A DNA stretch of 64,000 nt from Kiritimatiellia bacterium (GTDB lineage: Bacteria; Verrucomicrobiota; Kiritimatiellia; RFP12; UBA1067): NCBI GenBank assembly GCA_017447805.1, contig JAFSMR010000022.1, positions 95,571 to 159,570 on the forward strand, given 5' to 3'. How positions within the stretch are numbered: position 1 is the stretch's first letter; each line of letters begins with the position of its first letter. Below are positions 15,633 to 24,926 of the stretch, piece by piece. The notes below the pieces were generated by a model. That model had not been told where the DNA came from and did not search any database. It saw nothing but the letters and a program-made list of their open reading frames with translations. The position numbers and the translations under genes were made by a program.

Positions 15633-16127
15633 TCAACTTACTGTAACTTTTTTTATTACGATTGCTTCTTCGGGCACATTTTCGTAATATCCGCGTGTTC
15701 CTGTAGCAACTTTTGCGATTTCATCCACTATATTCATGCCATCTACGACTTTCCCGAATACGGCATAGCCGAATCCGCGCGGCGTCGGCGAGGTGAAGTC
15801 GAGGAAATTATTGTCCACGAGGTTGATAAAGAACTGACTCGTTGCGCTATCGACGACGGCCGTGCGCGCCATTGCGATCGTTCCGCGCAGATTTCCCAAA
15901 CCGTTCATCGCTTCGTTGCGAATAGGCTCGCGAGTAGGCTTCTGATTCATGTCGCGAGTAAATCCGCCGCCTTGAATCATGAACCCATCTATTACTCTAT
16001 GGAATATGGTATCGTTGTAATGACCGTCTTTGGCATACTTGACGAAGTTGGCAACGGTAAGCGGAGCTTTTGCCTCGTCTAGCTCAAGGGTTATTGTTCC
16101 TTTGGTAGTTTCTAGAACCGCCTTCAT
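15633..16127 (-). CDS. Cyclophilin-type peptidyl-prolyl isomerase
   Basis: A 164-residue single-domain cyclophilin with [18 protein letters not shown] (active-site Arg and Phe), [22 protein letters not shown] and [14 protein letters not shown]. No signal peptide, so cytoplasmic. It catalyses cis-trans isomerisation of X-Pro bonds during protein folding. The ATG overlaps the gatA stop by 4 bp (ATGA), so it is the last gene of the tolB-gatC-gatA operon. Confidence 0.92.
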   Translation of the reverse strand: MKAVLETTKGTITLELDEAKAPLTVANFVKYAKDGHYNDTIFHRVIDGFMIQGGGFTRDMNQKPTREPIRNEAMNGLGNLRGTIAMARTAVVDSATSQFFINLVDNNFLDFTSPTPRGFGYAVFGKVVDGMNIVDEIAKVATGTRGYYENVPEEAIVIKKVTVS

Positions 16128-17542
16128 TTCATGATCTCCTCAAATGCTTTAGATATATCGAATAATTTAGCTTCCTCGAACGAGCCGCAAATTAGCTGCA
16201 CGCCAACCGGTAGCGCCGGGCGTTCGGGAGAAGCTTTTGTGAATCCCGCCGGCACGCTTGAAGCGCAAACTCCGGCGAGCGATGAAGGAATCGTAAAGAG
16301 GTCGTTAAGATACATCGTCAAGGGATCCTGCACTTCACCGGCTCGAAAAGCCGGCGTAGGCGCGCAAGGCGTAAGGATCGCATCGACTTTGGAAAACGCT
16401 TCTTCGAAATCGCGGCGAATCAAGGTTCTTACTTTCTGCGCGCGGCCGTAGTAGGCGTCGTAATAACCGCTCGAAAGAACATAAGTTCCCATAATTATGC
16501 GGCGTTTGACTTCCGGGCCAAATCCTTCCGCACGCGAACGGGTGTAGAGAGAATAGACATCTTGCGAACGCGCCGACCTATGGCCGAATCTAACGCCATC
16601 GAATCTTGCGAGATTGGCGCTTGCTTCTGCCGGCGCGATAATATAGTAGACGGCCATGGCGTATTCGGCATGCGGAAGCGATATCTCGACAATTTCCGCG
16701 CCATTCGCGGCGCATTTTTCGATCGCTTCTTCGGTAATGCGCTTTACTTCGGGGTCGATACCGTCTAATTCGCGGTATTCTTTGACAACGCCGATTTTCT
16801 TGCCTTTCAATGTCCCGGCTTTGGCCGCGGCGAGATAATCGGGCACTATCTCGCGGGGAGTCGTTCCATCCATTTCATCTTTGCCGGCAATCGCGCCGAG
16901 CAAAATCGCTGCGTCGTCCACGCTCTTTGCAAGCGGGCCGACTTGATCGAGGGAGCTTGCGAAGGCTGTTACGCCAAAGCGGCTGACGCGCCCGTAACTC
17001 GGCTTCACGCCAACGCAATTGCAGAAGCTTGCCGGTTGGCGGATGGAGCCGCCGGTATCCGTGCCAAGCGCTGCTATGCAAAGATTTCCGCCGACCGCCG
17101 CGGCGCTGCCGCCCGAGCTGCCGCCAGGGACTCTCTCCAAATCGTATGGATTGCGCGTCTTGCCGAGAGCCGAGTTTTCCGTCGACGATCCCATTGCAAA
17201 TTCATCCATATTCACTCTGCCGGCAGGAATAAACCCGTTTGCCTTCATGTTCTTGATGACTGTCGCATCATAAGGCGAAATGTAGCCCTCGAGAATCTTC
17301 GAGGCGCATGTGCAAGGCTGGCCGACGACATTAATCAAATCTTTTACGGCAATCGGCACCGATTTCGGGTTTTCGTCGGCCATCTTGAGAGCGGCCTCTT
17401 CATCGAATGTAAGATATGCGCCGACTTTCGTATCGTAAGCGTTTTTCCTCGAGATTATCGCCTCGACTATATCGCGCGATTTGATTTCGCCCTTCTCCAG
17501 CAAGGCTCTAGCTTCACATATTCCAAGTTCGTAAAGTTCCAT
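16124..17542 (-). CDS. gatA: Asp/Glu-tRNA amidotransferase subunit A
   Basis: A 472-residue amidase-signature enzyme. The Ser-cisSer-Lys triad is visible: K67 in IAVKDLI, S142/S143 in [11 protein letters not shown] and nucleophile S166 in [10 protein letters not shown]. GatA releases ammonia from glutamine for conversion of Glu-tRNA(Gln) and/or Asp-tRNA(Asn) in the GatCAB complex. gatC is 10 bp upstream; gatB is not in this window and must lie elsewhere. Confidence 0.95.
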   Translation of the reverse strand: MELYELGICEARALLEKGEIKSRDIVEAIISRKNAYDTKVGAYLTFDEEAALKMADENPKSVPIAVKDLINVVGQPCTCASKILEGYISPYDATVIKNMKANGFIPAGRVNMDEFAMGSSTENSALGKTRNPYDLERVPGGSSGGSAAAVGGNLCIAALGTDTGGSIRQPASFCNCVGVKPSYGRVSRFGVTAFASSLDQVGPLAKSVDDAAILLGAIAGKDEMDGTTPREIVPDYLAAAKAGTLKGKKIGVVKEYRELDGIDPEVKRITEEAIEKCAANGAEIVEISLPHAEYAMAVYYIIAPAEASANLARFDGVRFGHRSARSQDVYSLYTRSRAEGFGPEVKRRIIMGTYVLSSGYYDAYYGRAQKVRTLIRRDFEEAFSKVDAILTPCAPTPAFRAGEVQDPLTMYLNDLFTIPSSLAGVCASSVPAGFTKASPERPALPVGVQLICGSFEEAKLFDISKAFEEIMK

Positions 17543-17552
17543 CTTCCTTACC

Positions 17553-17843
17553 TCAACTTTCCGCGCCTTCTACGATTTTAGGAAGAAGAAATTCATCTCC
17601 GACTCTACTTGGCGCATTGCCTAGCGCCGCCTCGCGAGACATGGATGGCTTGATGACGTCATCTCGGAACGAATTTACGATCTCGCGCCCATGCATCATC
17701 GGCGCGACCCCCTCGGTATCGACTTCAGATATCTTTTCTACATACTTGACGATGCTCTCGAGCTGAGGCTGGAAGACGGCCTTTTCTTCATCGGTGAGCT
17801 CCAGCCGAGCCAATTCCGCTACATACGATACGTCGATTTTCAT
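17553..17843 (-). CDS. gatC: Asp/Glu-tRNA amidotransferase subunit C
   Basis: A 96-residue protein from ATG 17843, MKIDVSYVAELARLELTDEE, the canonical GatC N-terminus, with VDTEGVAPM near residue 55 and the DDVIKPSMSREAALGNAP tail. It stabilises GatA and GatB. The start lies one base after the tolB stop and ten bases before gatA begins, so the three are one transcript. An upstream in-frame start inside tolB is unlikely. Confidence 0.93.
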   Translation of the reverse strand: MKIDVSYVAELARLELTDEEKAVFQPQLESIVKYVEKISEVDTEGVAPMMHGREIVNSFRDDVIKPSMSREAALGNAPSRVGDEFLLPKIVEGAES

Positions 17844-17844
17844 T

Positions 17845-19005
17845 TTACTTCTTCCAGCTTGGAGTAATCCACTTGCCATCGTTATTGAAAAGACGAACCG
17901 GTTTATCGCCGTCTTCCATCGTATCGACGATAAATAAAGCTTTATCGCGCGAAGCCACTACATGGCGATTATCGCAAGCCCAAGAAGGATGCTCCCAATT
18001 GCCCGCTTCTGCTACAAGCACAGCATTTGCGTCGCCGCCGGCTTTTGGATCGAGAATTGCGATTTGCGATGTTCCTCCGCGTTTTGTTATATATGTAATG
18101 CGTCCGTCGCTTCCCCAATCCGGGTCTACATTCTGCGAACCTTTCGCCGTGAGGCGGCGTTTTTTCTTCGTCGCTACATCGATTACGTAAAGCTGCGGAT
18201 AGCGCGATTCATCGGAGACATAAACGATTTGGCTGCCATCCGGGCTCCAGCACGGCTGTCCCTCGCTTGCGTTTTTTGTCGTCGTCAGGCGCGTCCAGCG
18301 TCCGGCTACAGCATCGATAACATAAAGTTCAGGGTTGCCGTGGATCGACAAAATTATCGCAACGCTCCTGCCATCGGGCGACATCGTCGCGCCGGTAGTA
18401 AGGCCTTTGAAATTCCATCTCCTGGCCTTCTTGCCGGTAGTAGTATTCACCTCGTAAACGCCTGGGCCGCCACCGAGGAAGCCTGTATAGAAAAGAGTTT
18501 GGCTATCTTTCCAACGAGGGCCGACGGCCTCCTTGCTATCGCTCGTGAGCTTTTTCATATCATAGCCATCTGGATAGCATACATAAAGTTCGCCTGCATT
18601 GCCGTGCTTCGAGACAAACGCGATTTGGTTTAGCGCGAAGCCCGTCTGATTAGAATAATTTTCTACCATCTTATTCGCGAGAACTCTTGCCTCGTTACGA
18701 GCGCTGGCGGCATCCTTCGCCTGAGAGTTCAACCCCATCACCTTTTGACGCCCTTCAGCCGTAATCCGTCCGCCGACTTCACCAGATACCTTGATAGAGC
18801 CACTGGAGCGAATTTCAAATACGCCTGAAAGCTCGAGATTTCGTCTTAAGCTACGCACAAAGGCTTGATCACCTTTGATATCGAGAGATACCGTGTATTT
18901 CTCCGCGCCTTCGCGAGAAACTGTGCCTTCAACCGCGGCAAATCCATTGATTGCCGCCAACAAAACCGCGCCAAGCGCGACTATACAATATTTTATCTGC
19001 TTCAT
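17845..19005 (-). CDS. tolB: TolB-like periplasmic beta-propeller protein
   Basis: A 386-residue protein with signal peptide (MKQIKYCIVALGAVLLAAINGFA), an N-terminal TolB-type domain (FVRSLRRNLELSGVFEI) and a six-bladed propeller with repeats such as GQPCWSPDGSQIVYVSDE and GATMSPDGRSVAIIL. TolB works with Pal in the Tol-Pal system that keeps the outer membrane attached during division; no other tol gene or pal is in the window. TATAAT ends eight bases before the ATG, so the mRNA should be leaderless. Confidence 0.85.
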   Translation of the reverse strand: MKQIKYCIVALGAVLLAAINGFAAVEGTVSREGAEKYTVSLDIKGDQAFVRSLRRNLELSGVFEIRSSGSIKVSGEVGGRITAEGRQKVMGLNSQAKDAASARNEARVLANKMVENYSNQTGFALNQIAFVSKHGNAGELYVCYPDGYDMKKLTSDSKEAVGPRWKDSQTLFYTGFLGGGPGVYEVNTTTGKKARRWNFKGLTTGATMSPDGRSVAIILSIHGNPELYVIDAVAGRWTRLTTTKNASEGQPCWSPDGSQIVYVSDESRYPQLYVIDVATKKKRRLTAKGSQNVDPDWGSDGRITYITKRGGTSQIAILDPKAGGDANAVLVAEAGNWEHPSWACDNRHVVASRDKALFIVDTMEDGDKPVRLFNNDGKWITPSWKK

Positions 19006-19013
19006 TGTTGCAT

Positions 19014-19042
19014 ATTATACCATATTTTGTGCCTTAGCGCTA
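19014..19042 (-). promoter_or_regulatory. Promoter of tolB-gatC-gatA-cyclophilin; predicts a leaderless mRNA
   Basis: On the minus strand CTAGCGC (TAGCGC 19037-19042), 17 bp ending AAAATATGG, TATAAT (19014-19019), then eight bases to ATG 19005. Confidence 0.75.
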
Positions 19043-19046
19043 GTAG

Positions 19047-20261
19047 TCAAGCACGAATAACGCCATCGCCTGTTATTTTATATTTATAAGTCGTAAGTTC
19101 CTCTAGCCCCATCGGACCTCGCGCGTGAAGTTTATCGGTCGAGATGCCGATTTCCGCGCCCATGCCGAATTGCGCGCCATCGGTAAATCGCGTCGAAGCG
19201 TTGTGATAGACGCAGGCGGAATCGACATCGCGCAAAAATTCCTCGGCTCTAGCCATATTATTCGTGATTATGGCGTCGGAGTGTCCAGAAGAATTCGCGT
19301 TTATGAAATCAATAGCCTCGCGATAATCTTTGACGCGAACGACATTCAAATCGAGCGAAAGATATTCGACGCCCGCGCCATCTTCGTGAAGCGTAACATT
19401 AGACCCCTTCGCCCAGGCGTTTACCATAGGCAAAAAGAGCGGCGCGAGCTTTTCGTGAACAAGCAAGCACTCGACCGCGTTGCATGCGGATGGCCTTTGG
19501 ACCTTGGCGTTATCGAGTATCGAAAGCGCCATTGCAAGATCTGCCTCGTCATCCACATAAATATGGCAAACCCCTTTGTAATGTTTCAATACGGGAATCA
19601 GCGCCGCTTCGCACATCGCGCGTATAAGCTTTTCGCCTCCTCGAGGAATCGCCAAATCTATAAGCCCAACCGCGCGGACGATTTCCCTGACCGCCGCATG
19701 ATCGGTCGTTTCGACTAGCTGCACTGCATCGGGGCAAGGCAAGGCTTCGCGAACTGCCTTTGCCAAGGCCATATTCGACCTGATTGCTTCCTTGCCACCG
19801 CGAAGAATAATCGCATTGCCGCTCTTAAGGCACAATGCCGCAGTATCTACGAATACGTTTGGACGAGATTCGAACACGACCGCTATTACTCCGAATGGCT
19901 CACGCGTCTTGGAAATATTTATTCCGCTTGGCATTTGACGCGTCCAAATCGTCTCGCCTACAGGGTCCGGAAGAGTCGCGACCTTTTTCACGCCGTTGAT
20001 CATTTCTAAAAAGCGCTCTTCGGTAAAGGTAAGCCTATCGACAAAGGCGCTGGATAGATTATTGCGCTTAGCTTCTTCTATATCAAGCTTGTTAGCTTCG
20101 AAAATAGCGTCTCTTGCGGCAATTAGCTTATCGTGAATCGCAAGAAGAACGGTATTTTTTTCTTCGCTCGAAAGTTTTCTCATCTCGCGCGCGGCTCTTC
20201 TTGCCCGCTCGGCCATCGTGCGAATCGACTTTGCTATATCGTTAGATAATAATTCTTCCAT
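19047..20261 (-). CDS. proA: Gamma-glutamyl phosphate reductase
   Basis: A 404-residue aldehyde-dehydrogenase-fold enzyme that reduces glutamyl-5-phosphate to glutamate semialdehyde for proline synthesis. Landmarks are PDPVGETIWTRQMPSGI, FGVIAVVFESRPNVFVDTAALCLKSGN, PRGGEKLI, the catalytic Cys in AKVQRPSACNAVECLL and the C-terminal ARGPMGLEELTTYKYKI. proB is not in the window. It follows the Minf_1886-type gene after 43 bp. Confidence 0.95.
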   Translation of the reverse strand: MEELLSNDIAKSIRTMAERARRAAREMRKLSSEEKNTVLLAIHDKLIAARDAIFEANKLDIEEAKRNNLSSAFVDRLTFTEERFLEMINGVKKVATLPDPVGETIWTRQMPSGINISKTREPFGVIAVVFESRPNVFVDTAALCLKSGNAIILRGGKEAIRSNMALAKAVREALPCPDAVQLVETTDHAAVREIVRAVGLIDLAIPRGGEKLIRAMCEAALIPVLKHYKGVCHIYVDDEADLAMALSILDNAKVQRPSACNAVECLLVHEKLAPLFLPMVNAWAKGSNVTLHEDGAGVEYLSLDLNVVRVKDYREAIDFINANSSGHSDAIITNNMARAEEFLRDVDSACVYHNASTRFTDGAQFGMGAEIGISTDKLHARGPMGLEELTTYKYKITGDGVIRA

Positions 20262-20304
20262 AAGACAAAAAGCTCAAACATCTTTCATTCATCGACTAAA
20301 AAAA

Positions 20305-20676
20305 TCAATCTTCAGGGCAATCGTAAGGGCGCTTGAATTCTTCTTCGAAATCGTAACCATCCGCATAACTTTCTCTTTCATGCCCTTTCGCGCCGCCGAT
20401 TCGCCCTGAATCGCATAAATTGAACATCATCTCACCTATATCCTCGCATCTCTTCACGCCCAATTCGTTCAAAACGAAATACGCCATCGGACCCCAGAGG
20501 TCTATCGCAAGCGCCCGGAAACCTTCCATTATGCTTTTTGCGTTAAGCGCGACGCGGTCGGCAGAAAGCTTTTCGAGCACCATCATCAAAAAAGCGTATG
20601 CATTGGGATTATAGCGCGAATCTTTCATCACGATATCGATGAAAGAATCTTTATCGAAATCCGGATTAGATATCAC
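20305..20676 (-). CDS. Minf_1886-type conserved protein
   Basis: A 123-residue protein from GTG 20676 (GAGG ten bases upstream; ATG 20706 is also in frame). It fits a family known in Planctomycetes and Verrucomicrobia (Minf_1886; Plancto_Ver_chp): DSRYNPNAYAFLMMVLEKL, DLWGPMAYFVLNELGVKRCEDIGEMMFNLCDSG and an acidic tail with DFEEEF. Function is unknown. It lies between an RNA-binding protein gene and proA. The family is a useful lineage marker for this window. Confidence 0.8.
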   Translation of the reverse strand: MISNPDFDKDSFIDIVMKDSRYNPNAYAFLMMVLEKLSADRVALNAKSIMEGFRALAIDLWGPMAYFVLNELGVKRCEDIGEMMFNLCDSGRIGGAKGHERESYADGYDFEEEFKRPYDCPED

Positions 20677-20723
20677 TTGGCTACCTCGCGGGGAAGGGAA
20701 TCCCAATTTCTGGAAAACGAAAT

Positions 20724-20753
20724 GGCCGGCGGGGTGAAAACAAGCCGCCGGCC
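20724..20753 (-). terminator. GC-rich hairpin after the RNA-binding protein gene
   Basis: GGCCGGCGG (20724-20732) pairs with CCGCCGGCC (20745-20753), with a 12-nt loop. On the minus strand it follows the stop codon by ten bases and is followed by ATTTCGTTTTCC, a poor T-run. It is likely a partial terminator or mRNA-stabilising hairpin. Confidence 0.65.
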
Positions 20754-20764
20754 AGATCCGTTAA

Positions 20765-21106
20765 CTACCAGCGAGTTTCACGCCTCGGTCCGCGATCGCG
20801 ATCGCGGCCATATCCGCCACGACCACCATAGCCGCCGCGGCCACCACGCTCGCGCTCTTCGCGCGGCTTGGGCTGAGACTCGTTGACGCGCACTGTGCGC
20901 CCTTCGAGTTCATGTCCATTCAAGGCATCGATAGCTGCCTGCGCCTCCGCGGCGTTAGGCATCGTAACGAAGCCAAAACCTTTGCTGCGGCCTGTCATGC
21001 GGTCCGTAACAACACGAACAGCGGTAACTTCGCCAAAATTTGCGAACGCCGCTTTCAACGTTTCGTCGGTCGTCGCGTAAGCGAGATTACCAATATAGAT
21101 TTCCAT
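20765..21106 (-). CDS. Single-RRM RNA-binding protein with Arg/Gly tail
   Basis: A 113-residue protein: one RRM (residues 1-78) with RNP2 IYIGNL at the start and RNP1 KGFGFVTM near 42-49, then an RGG-type tail (GGRGGYGGRGGYGRDRD) ending ETRW. Such bacterial glycine-rich RRM proteins bind single-stranded RNA and are often linked to cold adaptation. It has a strong promoter and a leader of about 65 nt, and is probably abundant. GAAGGA precedes the ATG. Confidence 0.92.
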   Translation of the reverse strand: MEIYIGNLAYATTDETLKAAFANFGEVTAVRVVTDRMTGRSKGFGFVTMPNAAEAQAAIDALNGHELEGRTVRVNESQPKPREERERGGRGGYGGRGGYGRDRDRGPRRETRW

Positions 21107-21179
21107 CTTTATTTTTCCTTCTGTACTTTAGCGCCCGGACCTGCGAAATTACTGTAACCTCTCGGACCGAACGCGGTAT

Positions 21180-21209
21180 ATTGTATCAATTTTTCTTCAT
21201 CGCCGTCAA
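21180..21209 (-). promoter_or_regulatory. Promoter of the RRM protein gene, with a structured leader
   Basis: On the minus strand TTGACG (21204-21209), 18 bp, TACAAT (21180-21185). The transcript would carry about 65-70 nt before ATG 21106, including CGGTCCGAGAGGTT. Long leaders are common for cold-regulated RNA-binding protein genes; regulation here is inference. Confidence 0.7.
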
Positions 21210-21237
21210 TAGCAAATGTATACTCAACTGAAAATTC

Positions 21238-22242
21238 TTACACCCCTTCGCGATCGCAGAGCGCCGATACGAACAGCGCTTTGATCGTATGCATGCGATT
21301 TTCTGATTCGTCGAATACCTTCGAATATTTCGATTCGAATACATCATCGGTCACTTCGAGCGCGCCGGTCTTGTAAGTCGCCTCGGTGTTGAAATCGTGG
21401 AACGCGGGCAGGCAGTGCAGGAACATAAGGCGCCCTTCGAGATTCCCGGTCGCCCTCATTAGCTCCATATTTATCTGATAAGGCCTCAGGAGCGCGATCC
21501 TTTCGGCCGTCTTGGATTCTTCGCCCATCGAAACCCAAACATCCGTATAAAGGACGTTCGCACCCTTTACGCCTTTGACGGGATCATCGAAAATCCTTAT
21601 GTCTACGCCGTTTTTGCGCGCAACGGCTTCCGCCTCGGCGAGCTTTTCTTCATCGGGCCAAAGCTTTTTGGGCGTGCAGCATACATAGCGGATTCCGGCT
21701 TTTGCGCATCCCATCATCAGCGAATTTGCGACATTGTTTCTGCCGTCGCCGACATACGCGATTGTGCAATTTTCAAGCGTGCCGAAGGTTTCCTTTACCG
21801 TAAGAAGATCGGCGAAAATTTGCGTAGGGTGGTAGTCGTCTGTCAATCCGTTCCAAACCGGGACGCCGGAATATTCCGCCAATTCCTCGCAAGTCTTTTG
21901 GGCAAAGCCGCGGAAAAGTATACCATCGTAAATCCTTCCGAGCACCCTCGCGGTATCCTTGACAGATTCCTTTTTGCCGAAGTGGATATCGGGCCTAGTC
22001 AAGTACTCGGCTCCGCCTCCTTCATCCCGTGCGGCGATTATCGATGAGTTGCGCGTTCTCGTAGATGATTTTTCGAAGATGAGCGCGATATTCTTTCTGT
22101 GCAAAAGATCTCCCCTTACGCCGGCTTTTCTGCGCGCCTTCAGCTGCTCGGCCAATTCGACGAGATTGAGCATCTCCTCGTCGGTAAAGGATGTCAGGCG
22201 CATAAGCGAGCGCCCTTTCAAACTATCCATCCATGTCAACAT
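21238..22242 (-). CDS. argF: Ornithine carbamoyltransferase
   Basis: A 334-residue enzyme making citrulline from ornithine and carbamoyl phosphate. It has the carbamoyl-phosphate loop SSTRTR (59-64), YHPTQIFADLLTV and the ornithine/catalytic motif HCLPAFHD. The usual STRTRCAF here reads STRTRNSS. Start ATG 22242 (MLTWMDSLKGRSLM) was chosen because family members begin near SLKGR and AAAGG precedes it; ATG 22266 is in frame. It is the last gene of the fab-hisD-lpxL run, 57 bp after lpxL. Confidence 0.92.
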   Translation of the reverse strand: MLTWMDSLKGRSLMRLTSFTDEEMLNLVELAEQLKARRKAGVRGDLLHRKNIALIFEKSSTRTRNSSIIAARDEGGGAEYLTRPDIHFGKKESVKDTARVLGRIYDGILFRGFAQKTCEELAEYSGVPVWNGLTDDYHPTQIFADLLTVKETFGTLENCTIAYVGDGRNNVANSLMMGCAKAGIRYVCCTPKKLWPDEEKLAEAEAVARKNGVDIRIFDDPVKGVKGANVLYTDVWVSMGEESKTAERIALLRPYQINMELMRATGNLEGRLMFLHCLPAFHDFNTEATYKTGALEVTDDVFESKYSKVFDESENRMHTIKALFVSALCDREGV

Positions 22243-22298
22243 TTTCTGTTTTTCCTTTCCATGCATCCTGATAGCAGAAGCTTAAATTAGGATGCTTT

Positions 22299-23117
22299 TT
22301 AATCTAGTCGCCATCTTCTGTGGCTCCACAAATATTGCTCGGGATATTGACGTATAGCCTTCTCTAGTCTATCGTTCAAAAGTTGCGTGGCCGCGTCCCT
22401 ATCGTCGTTTTGCGTAAATTTGAGGGGTGCATCGCCCACGAGCTTATAGCGATAAGGGGCGATTCTTACGAACGAACCAACTACTATCGGCGCTTCGGAG
22501 CGCATCGCGAGCCTCGTCGCAGATGTGAAAGTATAGGCAGGGCGGCCGAAGAATTTCAATTTCGCGCCCTTGCCGGTATGCTGGTCCATGAGAATCGTCA
22601 TCGCGGCTTTCTTTTCTTTCCAACGATGGATTACGCCTGGCGTAAAACCGTGATTCTTGTCGATTACTTCTATTCTGCCGCGGAAATGATGCTTCTCGAG
22701 CCAGCGAGAGACGAATTTCGAATTCATTGTCCTGGCGATGGCAATCATCGGGCGCGCGAAAGAAATAAGATTCGTAGCCGCTTCCCAAACGCCGTGATGC
22801 GCGCTTACGAGCAGGACCGGCGTATCGGGCGAATCCAGCAACAGCGATACCGCCTCTTTGTCGGCGCCTTCGACATCGAGATGCTCGCGCCAATTTTCTT
22901 TCGTAATAACCCTCGGGACCATAAACGCCTCGGCTATATGGCCCGCCAAATGGCACCACGAAGCCTTGGCTATGCGCTTTGCCTCGGTAGCATCTTCCGT
23001 TACATGGCCCTTTAGAATATTCTCGATGGAAATTTTTCTTCTTCGCGGGAAGAACGGCCATAGAAAAGCGGCTAATCTATAGCCGAATCCGTACGCATGT
23101 TTCTGAAAGAACGTCAA
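22299..23117 (-). CDS. LpxL/HtrB-family lipid A acyltransferase
   Basis: A 272-residue inner-membrane-associated acyltransferase. The HX4(D/E) catalytic motif is visible as H107-HGVW-E112 in LLVSAHHGVWEAA, followed by IAIARTMNSKFVSRWLEK, TILMDQHTGKGAKLKFFGRPAYT and the C-terminal YPEQYLWSHRRWR typical of LpxL, LpxM and LpxP. It transfers a secondary acyl chain to lipid A. Its position among fab genes fits acyl-ACP supply. Start overlaps the hisD end (ATGA). Confidence 0.88.
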   Translation of the reverse strand: MTFFQKHAYGFGYRLAAFLWPFFPRRRKISIENILKGHVTEDATEAKRIAKASWCHLAGHIAEAFMVPRVITKENWREHLDVEGADKEAVSLLLDSPDTPVLLVSAHHGVWEAATNLISFARPMIAIARTMNSKFVSRWLEKHHFRGRIEVIDKNHGFTPGVIHRWKEKKAAMTILMDQHTGKGAKLKFFGRPAYTFTSATRLAMRSEAPIVVGSFVRIAPYRYKLVGDAPLKFTQNDDRDAATQLLNDRLEKAIRQYPEQYLWSHRRWRLD

Positions 23118-24445
23118 GCCTCGAACCTTATTGTTGCCGAACGACCATGCGCACCAAGTCCTTCGAGCTGTGCGAGGGTTTCGATGGCAGATCTCGTTTC
23201 GGCCAAATCGGATTTTGAAAACGCGACGAAACTATGACGGCGGCGGAAATCATCCGTCGTAAGACCATTGAACATCGCGGCCGACCCGCCCGTAGGAAGA
23301 ACGTGGCTTGGGCCTGCGACAAAATCGCCGACGCATTCCGGCGTCCAGGGTCCGGCGAATATGGCGCCCGCCTTTTTTACGCTCTTCATTAGAGTAATCG
23401 CGTCCTTAGTCATGATTTCAAGATGCTCGGGCGCGAAATCGTTGGCTACCGCCATCGCTTCCTGCAAATCTTTTGCAAGTACGATTAAAATTCCATCGTT
23501 CTTGATTACTCTACGGACCATTTCATGACGCGAAAGAAGCGCAGCCTGAACGGTTATTTCTTCGCGCACGGCTTCGGCAAGCGCAGGCGAAGTCGTTATC
23601 AAAAGCGCCTTTTCGTGGCCGCTGCCATGCTCTGCCTGCGATAGCATATCTGCGGCTATCCAACGAGGCTTCGCGGCCGCATCCGCAACAATAGCGATTT
23701 CCGAAGGCCCCGCTACCTGATCGAGCGAGACAAGCCCGTAAACCGCCCTCTTTGCGGCTGTCACGAACGCATTGCCGGGCCCGACGATCTTTTCCACTTT
23801 CGGGCAAGTCTTCGTCCCGACCGCCATCATGGCGATAGCCTGCGCGCCGCCGACTTTATAGACTTCGTTTACTCCGGCGCAACGCATTGCATAAAGAAGA
23901 ATTTCGTTGACTTTGCCATCTTTGCCAGCGGGTGTGCAAGCGACAATCTGCTTCACGCCTGCGACTTTCGCCAAAGTCGCCGTATGCAATGCCGTGGAAA
24001 TCAAAGGTGCCGTGCCGCCGGGAACATACACGCCGACTCTTTCGATTGGCGTGTAGAACTCGCCGACTCTGCCGCCGCGAAGCGTCGTCTTGTTCCACGG
24101 CTTTTTCATCGAATCTTCGGCAAAACTCTTTATGCGACCGAGCGCGAGCTTGATCGCTTCCACTATATCGCGCGCGAGCCCCTGCTCCATTTCGCGGATA
24201 TTGCCGAGTTCAACTGCGAGGTCGGATGGCTTTAGCTTTACGCCTTCATACTTCTGTATCGCATCGACTACCGCCTTGTCGCCGCGCTCGATTACATCTT
24301 TTATAATCTCGCGCGCTACTTCTTCCGCCTCGGGCAAAAATGCATCTCGATGGACGAATTTATCGAGGAATTTATCGTTTGAAGCGACGATCCTGATTCC
24401 AGTCTCGGCTTCCTTTTCCTTGCCGATATTGATTTCTTTGTTCAT
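23114..24445 (-). CDS. hisD: Histidinol dehydrogenase
   Basis: A 443-residue zinc enzyme for the last two steps of histidine synthesis (histidinol to histidine). Seen: GVYVPGGTAPLISTALHTA, AGPSEIAIVADA, the zinc-ligand region SQAEHGSGHEKALL, DFAPEHLEI, and VGDFVAGPSHVLPTGGSA. Start ATG 24445 lies 17 bases after the fabZ stop. hisD inside a fatty-acid run is unusual and probably reflects convenience of operon building rather than a shared pathway. Confidence 0.95.
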   Translation of the reverse strand: MNKEINIGKEKEAETGIRIVASNDKFLDKFVHRDAFLPEAEEVAREIIKDVIERGDKAVVDAIQKYEGVKLKPSDLAVELGNIREMEQGLARDIVEAIKLALGRIKSFAEDSMKKPWNKTTLRGGRVGEFYTPIERVGVYVPGGTAPLISTALHTATLAKVAGVKQIVACTPAGKDGKVNEILLYAMRCAGVNEVYKVGGAQAIAMMAVGTKTCPKVEKIVGPGNAFVTAAKRAVYGLVSLDQVAGPSEIAIVADAAAKPRWIAADMLSQAEHGSGHEKALLITTSPALAEAVREEITVQAALLSRHEMVRRVIKNDGILIVLAKDLQEAMAVANDFAPEHLEIMTKDAITLMKSVKKAGAIFAGPWTPECVGDFVAGPSHVLPTGGSAAMFNGLTTDDFRRRHSFVAFSKSDLAETRSAIETLAQLEGLGAHGRSATIRFEA

Positions 24446-24462
24446 AAGACGAGGAATCTCGA

Positions 24463-24921
24463 TTATTTGTCGCCCACCATGCACTTCACCGTGCAATCGC
24501 AAGCAAGTTCCCCGTTTACGTATCCCTTGAGCGCAAAGGAAGCAAGCGGCCTTCTGACGCGAATCACTTCGGCTACTGTAATCAGCTTGTCGCCCGGCCT
24601 TACGGGACGGCGAAACCTGACGCCATCGACTGCCGCCAGGATGAAGCTCGCCTTGCCGGTAAATCCGACTATGCCGCGAGCTACGATTCCCGCGCCGGCT
24701 ACTTGCGCCATGGATTCGATAAGAACGACCCCCGGGACAATCGGATAATCCGGGAAATGCCCCTTGAAGAAATCGTTCTTCTCAAGAGTATACGTATATT
24801 CGCCGATACTGCCCGTCTCGTCTGCCGCAATCAGTTTATCGACGAAAAGGAATGGCGGACGATGCGGCAAAAGTTTTTCGCCCTCGATATTGTAGGTGGT
24901 TTTGAAAGTCGGGAACTCCAT
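24463..24921 (-). CDS. fabZ: 3-hydroxyacyl-ACP dehydratase
   Basis: A 152-residue hot-dog-fold dehydratase with LLPHRPPFLFVDKL, the catalytic His in FFKGHFPDYPIVPGV (H55) and Glu in LIESMAQ (E69). It removes water from 3-hydroxyacyl-ACP in type II fatty-acid synthesis. It begins five bases after the fabF stop. Confidence 0.94.
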   Translation of the reverse strand: MEFPTFKTTYNIEGEKLLPHRPPFLFVDKLIAADETGSIGEYTYTLEKNDFFKGHFPDYPIVPGVVLIESMAQVAGAGIVARGIVGFTGKASFILAAVDGVRFRRPVRPGDKLITVAEVIRVRRPLASFALKGYVNGELACDCTVKCMVGDK

Positions 24922-24926
24922 CTTCT

